A stretch of DNA of 64,000 nucleotides from JAIBJN01 sp963748205 (GTDB lineage: Bacteria; Actinomycetota; Thermoleophilia; Gaiellales; Gaiellaceae): contig CAVVIB010000021.1 of NCBI GenBank assembly GCA_963748205.1, forward strand, positions 62,001 to 126,000, read 5' to 3'. Shown here one piece after another: positions 60,269 through 64,000 of this stretch (the stretch's first letter is position 1; each line of letters starts with the position of its first letter). The position numbers and the translations under genes were made by a program. The notes below the pieces were generated by a model. The model was not told the origin of the DNA and ran no database searches. It saw only the letters and a list, made by a program, of their open reading frames with translations.

Positions 60269-61153
60269 TCAGCGCGAGGCGGAGAGCGGAGGGATCTCGA
60301 GCGCGCCGAGGAGCTGCACCTCGGGATGCAGGTGCACCCCGAACTGCTCGCTCGCCCGGCGGCGGGCCTCGGCGATCAGCGCGACCGCGTCGGCGGAGGT
60401 GGCGTCGCCCGCGTTCTCGATGAAGTTCGCGTGCTTCGGCGAGATCTGCGCGCCGCCGATGCGGTAGCCGCGCAGCGAGCACGCCTCCAGCATCCGCCCG
60501 GCGGTCAGCTCGTGCTCGGGATTCTTGAAGACGCTCCCGAACGTCCGCTTGTTCGTCGGCTGTGCGTCCTTCCGCCTGGCCTGCATCTCGGCGACAGTCG
60601 CCTTGATCTCGGCAAGCGGCCGCGGCTCGAGCCGGAACTCGGCGCGAGCGACGACCTGGCCGTGCTCGAGGCCGGATGACCGGTACCGAAGCCCGAGCTC
60701 GGCGGGCGTCAGCCAGCGTGCGCCCTCCGCGTCGGCGACGAGCGCGCGCTCGAGCACGCCGGCCACGTCCCCGCCGTAGGCGCCCGCGTTCATCCAGACG
60801 GCCCCGCCGACGGTGCCGGGGATGGCACAGACGAACTCGATGCCGCCCAGCTCGGCGGCCCGCGCGCGGTGCAGGCAGACGGCGAGCGGCGCCCCACCCC
60901 CTCCGACGAGCATGCCGTCATCGGCTTCCGCCTTGGCGAGGTCGCCCGCAAGCTTGAGCACGAGGCCGGGGAAGCCCTCGTCTGCGACGAGCAGGTTGGA
61001 GCCGAGGCCCACGACCGCGACGGGCACACCTTCTCCCGCGGCCCAGGCGAGCCGCTCCACCAGCTCGTCGACGCTCGCCGGCTCCGAGAACCAGCGCGCC
61101 GGGCCTCCCGTCCCGAGCGTCGTGTACCGGCTGAGCGGGACGTTCTCGTTCAC
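60269..61153 (-). CDS. murB: UDP-N-acetylenolpyruvoylglucosamine reductase MurB
   Basis: FAD enzyme reducing enolpyruvyl-UDP-GlcNAc to UDP-MurNAc with NADPH. 294 aa. LSRYTTLGTGGPARWF, VVGLGSNLLVADEGFPGLVL (FAD phosphate site), FVCAIPGTVGGAVWMNAGAY, LRYRSSGL and FGSVFKNPEHELTAGRMLEA (catalytic Ser in GSVF) mark a type II MurB. GTG start overlaps the murC stop (GTGA). The C-terminus, EQFGVHLHPEVQLLG, is canonical. Confidence 0.97.
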   Translation of the reverse strand: MNENVPLSRYTTLGTGGPARWFSEPASVDELVERLAWAAGEGVPVAVVGLGSNLLVADEGFPGLVLKLAGDLAKAEADDGMLVGGGGAPLAVCLHRARAAELGGIEFVCAIPGTVGGAVWMNAGAYGGDVAGVLERALVADAEGARWLTPAELGLRYRSSGLEHGQVVARAEFRLEPRPLAEIKATVAEMQARRKDAQPTNKRTFGSVFKNPEHELTAGRMLEACSLRGYRIGGAQISPKHANFIENAGDATSADAVALIAEARRRASEQFGVHLHPEVQLLGALEIPPLSASR

Positions 61154-62349
61154 GTGCCCAGCGCTTCCTGGAGGAGCGGGATCCCGCTGTCGACGTCTCC
61201 CGCGCCCACCGTCAGGACCACCCCACCCGGCTGCGCGAGCGAGGCGGCGAGCCGTGCGGCGTCGCCGAGCTCCGGCGCCCAGCCGACCGGCATCCCCGGG
61301 CGGGCCTCGAGGGCGCCGTCGACGACGATCTTCCCGCTGACGCCCGCGACCGGCTCCTCGCGCGCGGGGTAGATCTCCATCACCACCGCGGCGTCCGCGG
61401 CCGCGAGCGCCGCTCCGAGGTCTCTTCCGACGTGGATCGTGCGCGAGTAGAGGTGCGGCTGGAAGAGGACGACGAGACGGCCGTCGGCGAGCGTGCGGGC
61501 GGCGGCGATCGTGGCCGCGAGCTCGGCCGGGTGATGGGCGTAGTCGTCGACGAGGAGCACGCCGCCGGCGCTCCCGTGCGCCTCCAGCCGCCGGCCGGCG
61601 CCTCGGAAGCCGGCGAGCGCCTCTGCCGCTGAGTCCCGCTCGAAGCCGGCGAGCTCGAGTGCCGCGAGCGCGCAGGCGGCGTTGAGACGGTTGTGGAGGC
61701 CCGGCACCGCGAGCTCGAAGTCCACCGGCTCGACGTCGCGGCCCCACACGACGCGGTCCTCGCCGACAGAAGCGGCCCAGGCCTCGAAGCGCGCTTCGAG
61801 CTCGGCCGTCGAGGAGAACTCCGTGTGGTGGTCGAGATCGACGTTGGTGACCACCCCGATGTCGGCGGGCAGCATGAACACCGTGCCGTCCGACTCGTCG
61901 CCCTCGACGACCAGCCACCCCTCCCCCGCGCGCGCGTTGCCGCCCAGCTGCGCCACCTCGCCTCCGATCAGGAACGAGGGGTCGTTGCCGAGGCGGTCGA
62001 GGCAGTACGCGATCATCGCCGCGGTCGTCGTCTTCCCGTGAGCGCCGCCGACGACGATCGAGCGCCGGAGCGCAACGAGCTCGGCGAGGAACTCGGCGCG
62101 GGCACGACCCTGGACCTTGCCGGCGTAGGCGGTCGAGACCACGGCCTCCGTGCCGGCGGGCGGCTCGGGAGGCTCCGGCGAGACGTCGACCGGGATCCCG
62201 GCGGCGCGGACGTGCACCAGGTACGGCGTCTCCTTCCGATCCCAGCCGGACACCTCGGCGCCCCACGCGCGCGAGACGATCGCGTAGCCCGAGAGGCCGG
62301 CGCCGCCGATCCCGGCAAACCAGAGACGGCGACCGTCAAGCGCGGGCAA
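61150..62349 (-). CDS. murC: UDP-N-acetylmuramate-L-alanine ligase MurC
   Basis: ATP-dependent ligase adding L-Ala to UDP-MurNAc. 399 aa, slightly short for the family (about 450). RLWFAGIGGAGLSGYAIVSR is the N-terminal UDP site, VVGGAHGKTTTAAMIAYCL the P-loop (GKT 105-107), VTNVDLDHHTEFSS, VPGLHNRLNAACALAALELA and LVDDYAHHPAELAATIAAAR the later motifs. TTG start inside the end of murG (14-bp overlap). Confidence 0.95.
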   Translation of the reverse strand: MPALDGRRLWFAGIGGAGLSGYAIVSRAWGAEVSGWDRKETPYLVHVRAAGIPVDVSPEPPEPPAGTEAVVSTAYAGKVQGRARAEFLAELVALRRSIVVGGAHGKTTTAAMIAYCLDRLGNDPSFLIGGEVAQLGGNARAGEGWLVVEGDESDGTVFMLPADIGVVTNVDLDHHTEFSSTAELEARFEAWAASVGEDRVVWGRDVEPVDFELAVPGLHNRLNAACALAALELAGFERDSAAEALAGFRGAGRRLEAHGSAGGVLLVDDYAHHPAELAATIAAARTLADGRLVVLFQPHLYSRTIHVGRDLGAALAAADAAVVMEIYPAREEPVAGVSGKIVVDGALEARPGMPVGWAPELGDAARLAASLAQPGGVVLTVGAGDVDSGIPLLQEALGT

Positions 62350-63404
62350 GCGACATCAGCTCCTCGGCGACGACCTCGGCCGCATCCGGCTTGGCCAGAG
62401 CGCGCATGGCCTTCCCCATCTCCTCGAGCCGGGCCGGGTCTGCGAGCAGCTCGCCGACCTGCCGGCGGAGGTCGAGCTCCGACTCGGGCACGACGACTGC
62501 TCCGCCCCCACGCTCGAAGTAGCGCGCGTTCTTTTCCTGGTGGTTCGCGGTCGCGTGCGGATACGGCACGAGGAGCGCCGGCCTCCCTGCTGCGGCCACC
62601 TCCCACACGGACCCGCCCGCGCGCGCGACGACAAGGTCGGCCGCGGCGAGCGCCGCACCGAACTCGTCGGTATAGGGCAAGAGGCGGTACTCGGGGCGCC
62701 GCGCCTGCTGCTCGAGATCCGGGTAGTCGCGCTCGCCTGCGAGGTGCAGCACCGCCGGGCCTTCCTCGGCGAACGCCTCGACCGCCGCCTCGTTGAGGCG
62801 TCGTGAGCCCTGGCTCCCGCCGAAGATCAGCACGACCGGGCCTTCGGCGGGAAGGCCGAACGCCTCCCGCGCGGCCGCGCGGTCCGGCACACGCGAACGG
62901 TCGGGGATCGGGCGCCCGACGACCTCGTACTTCGGGCCGTTCAGACCCTCGATCGGAAAAGCGCAAAAAACGCGCTTCGCGAACGGGGCGGCGAGTCGGT
63001 TGGCGAGGCCGAGGTGCGCGTCCGCTTCCGTGAGCGCGGCCGGGATCCTCAGCGTCCCGGCGGCGAGCACCATCGGCCCAGCCGACGTAGCCGCCGCCTC
63101 CGAGGACGGCGTCGGGACGCCGCCGGCGCAGGATGCGCAGGCACGCGGCGGGCGCCACTGCCCCGCGGAGGACGGCGCCGACCGCGCGGAGCGATGCCTT
63201 GCGCGGGATGCCTTCGACCCGGAACGCGTCGAACTCCAGGCCGGCCTGTGCCGCGAGCCGCTGCTCGACCGAGTCAGGCCGACCGGCGAGCGTGACGGAC
63301 GCGCCGCGACGGCCGAGCGCTTCGGCTATCGCGAGCGCGGGCAGAACGTGACCGGCTGTTCCTCCGGCCGCGATCAGGAACTTGGGCGCTGGACTCGGCG
63401 GCAT
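62336..63404 (-). CDS. murG: MurG, lipid II-forming GlcNAc transferase (one frameshift)
   Basis: Transfers GlcNAc to lipid I on the inner face of the membrane. KFLIAAGGTAGHVLPALAIA (N-terminal loop GGTAGH) and PDAVLGGGGYV come from the first frame. The frame breaks at 63082-63083 (one base too many), continuing AGPMVLAAGTLRIPAALTEA, VLIFGGSQGSRRLNEAAVEA, RAGGSVWEVAAAGRPALLVP and ANHQEKNARYF. Repaired to GGYVAGPMVLAA and about 355 aa, a normal MurG. As the gene is essential, the break is almost certainly an assembly error. Confidence 0.95.
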
Positions 63405-64000
63405 GGTTGACCGCGATGTTAAGGAGGATGCCGACCGACGCGAGCCCGACGATCAGGCTCGACCCGCCGTAGGACACGAACGGGAGCGGGATTCCGGTCA
63501 GCGGCGCAAGGCCCATCACCGCGCTGATGTTGACGGCGGCCTGCCCGCAGATGAGCGCCGTGATGCCTGCGGCGAGCAGCTTCCCGAAGGGGTCGCGGCA
63601 GGCGAGCGCGACGTTGAAGCCCGCGTAGCCGAAGATGACGAAGGCGGCGAGGACGGCGACCGCGCCGACGAGCCCGAGCTCCTCGCCGATGATCGCGTAG
63701 ATCATGTCGGTCGAGGCCTCGGGGAGGTAATAGACCTTCTGCACGCTCTCGCCGAGGCCCGTGCCGAAGAGGCCGCCCGAGCCGAGCGCGAGCATCGCCT
63801 GCACGCTCTGGAAGCCGGCGTTCTCGGGGTCCTGCCACGGGTCGAGGAAGCTCAGGATCCGCTCGCGGCGGTACGGCTCGAGCCAGATGGCCGCGAGCAC
63901 GAGCGCCATCCCGGCGAAGCCTGCGCCCATGAGTGTCGAGAGCCGCGTCCCGGCAACGAGCAGGACGGCGCCGACCATGATCGCGATCGCGATGGCGGTG
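63274..64000 (-). CDS. ftsW: FtsW, septal peptidoglycan polymerase (C-terminal part)
   Basis: SEDS-family glycosyltransferase of the divisome; the N-terminal part lies beyond the right edge. Visible: LEPYRRERILSFLDPWQDPE, FQSVQAMLALGSGGLFGTGL, YYLPEASTDMIYAIIGEELG (catalytic Asp region) and GLAPLTGIPLPFVSYGGSSL, all SEDS signatures, within several helices. The C-terminal 40 residues are basic and low-complexity and overlap the murG start by 131 bp, so the stop could be altered by an indel. Order ftsW-murG-murC-murB-ftsQ-ftsZ is the classic dcw tail. Confidence 0.95.
   Translation of the reverse strand, partial: TAIAIAIMVGAVLLVAGTRLSTLMGAGFAGMALVLAAIWLEPYRRERILSFLDPWQDPENAGFQSVQAMLALGSGGLFGTGLGESVQKVYYLPEASTDMIYAIIGEELGLVGAVAVLAAFVIFGYAGFNVALACRDPFGKLLAAGITALICGQAAVNISAVMGLAPLTGIPLPFVSYGGSSLIVGLASVGILLNIAVNHAAESSAQVPDRGRRNSRSRSARARDSRSARPSRRVRHARRSA

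Overview
The window is GC-rich bacterial chromosome, densely packed, with many GTG starts and many 1-4 bp start/stop overlaps. Gene content suggests Actinomycetota, most likely class Thermoleophilia (Gaiellales/Solirubrobacterales-like): an ftsW-murG-murC-murB-ftsQ-ftsZ cluster with no ftsA, small SHOCT, DUF6325 and DUF4386-type proteins, and a two-subunit glycine dehydrogenase. The class is inferred from gene style, not from a marker alignment. No rRNA, CRISPR array, insertion sequence, integrase or phage gene was recognised.

Layout. 0-5 kb: histidine utilisation operon hutH-hutU-hutI (minus strand), followed by two small genes that run off the left edge. The fourth pathway enzyme, glutamate formimidoyltransferase, lies at 7.9-8.8 kb. 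5-14 kb: an ATP-pyrophosphatase-type protein, a secreted protein, a flavin oxidoreductase-like protein, an MFS transporter, a heterodimeric ABC exporter with a structured gap between its two genes, an HD phosphohydrolase and tRNA-Gln(CTG). 14-20 kb: small membrane and soluble genes, a ZIP metal transporter, tRNA-Glu(CTC), a secreted protein of unknown family behind a palindrome-rich promoter, and a DUF6325-SHOCT-methyltransferase group. 20-37 kb: a cell-envelope region with an orphan iron-type binding protein, two GT-C-like membrane proteins, a UDP-galactopyranose-mutase-like flavoprotein, two UPF0104/LPG-synthase-type membrane proteins, a PQQ-type sugar dehydrogenase, a kinase-like/methyltransferase fusion, a membrane sulfatase-superfamily enzyme, a self-regulated-looking XRE regulator and a DUF2339 protein. 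37-46 kb: a response regulator, gltX, endonuclease IV, a Cys-rich protein, a HAD phosphatase, a Ca2+/H+ antiporter and an ABC/FtsX-type transporter. 46-53 kb: a second sugar dehydrogenase, a marR-MFS-threonine aldolase operon, rlmN, and an ankyrin/cupin/HEAT trio. 53-58 kb: glycine cleavage operon gcvT-gcvH-gcvPA-gcvPB, which runs on into that trio. 58-64 kb: the division and peptidoglycan cluster, reading out of the window in ftsW.

Two features cut across the window. First, about seventeen genes are interrupted by frameshifts, including murG, nfo, hutU and hutI. Nearly all are repaired by removing one base, usually from a short run, so I read them as assembly indels and annotate the genes as intact; they cluster at 0-5.5 and 19.4-42.1 kb plus murG. 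Second, about fifteen transcription-unit heads have a TAnnnT hexamer ending only 6-9 nt before the start codon, which points to widespread leaderless transcription. Several of these, and other promoters, are embedded in inverted repeats that look like operators (gcvT, marR, the XRE gene, the secreted gene at 18.2 kb, the iron-binding protein).
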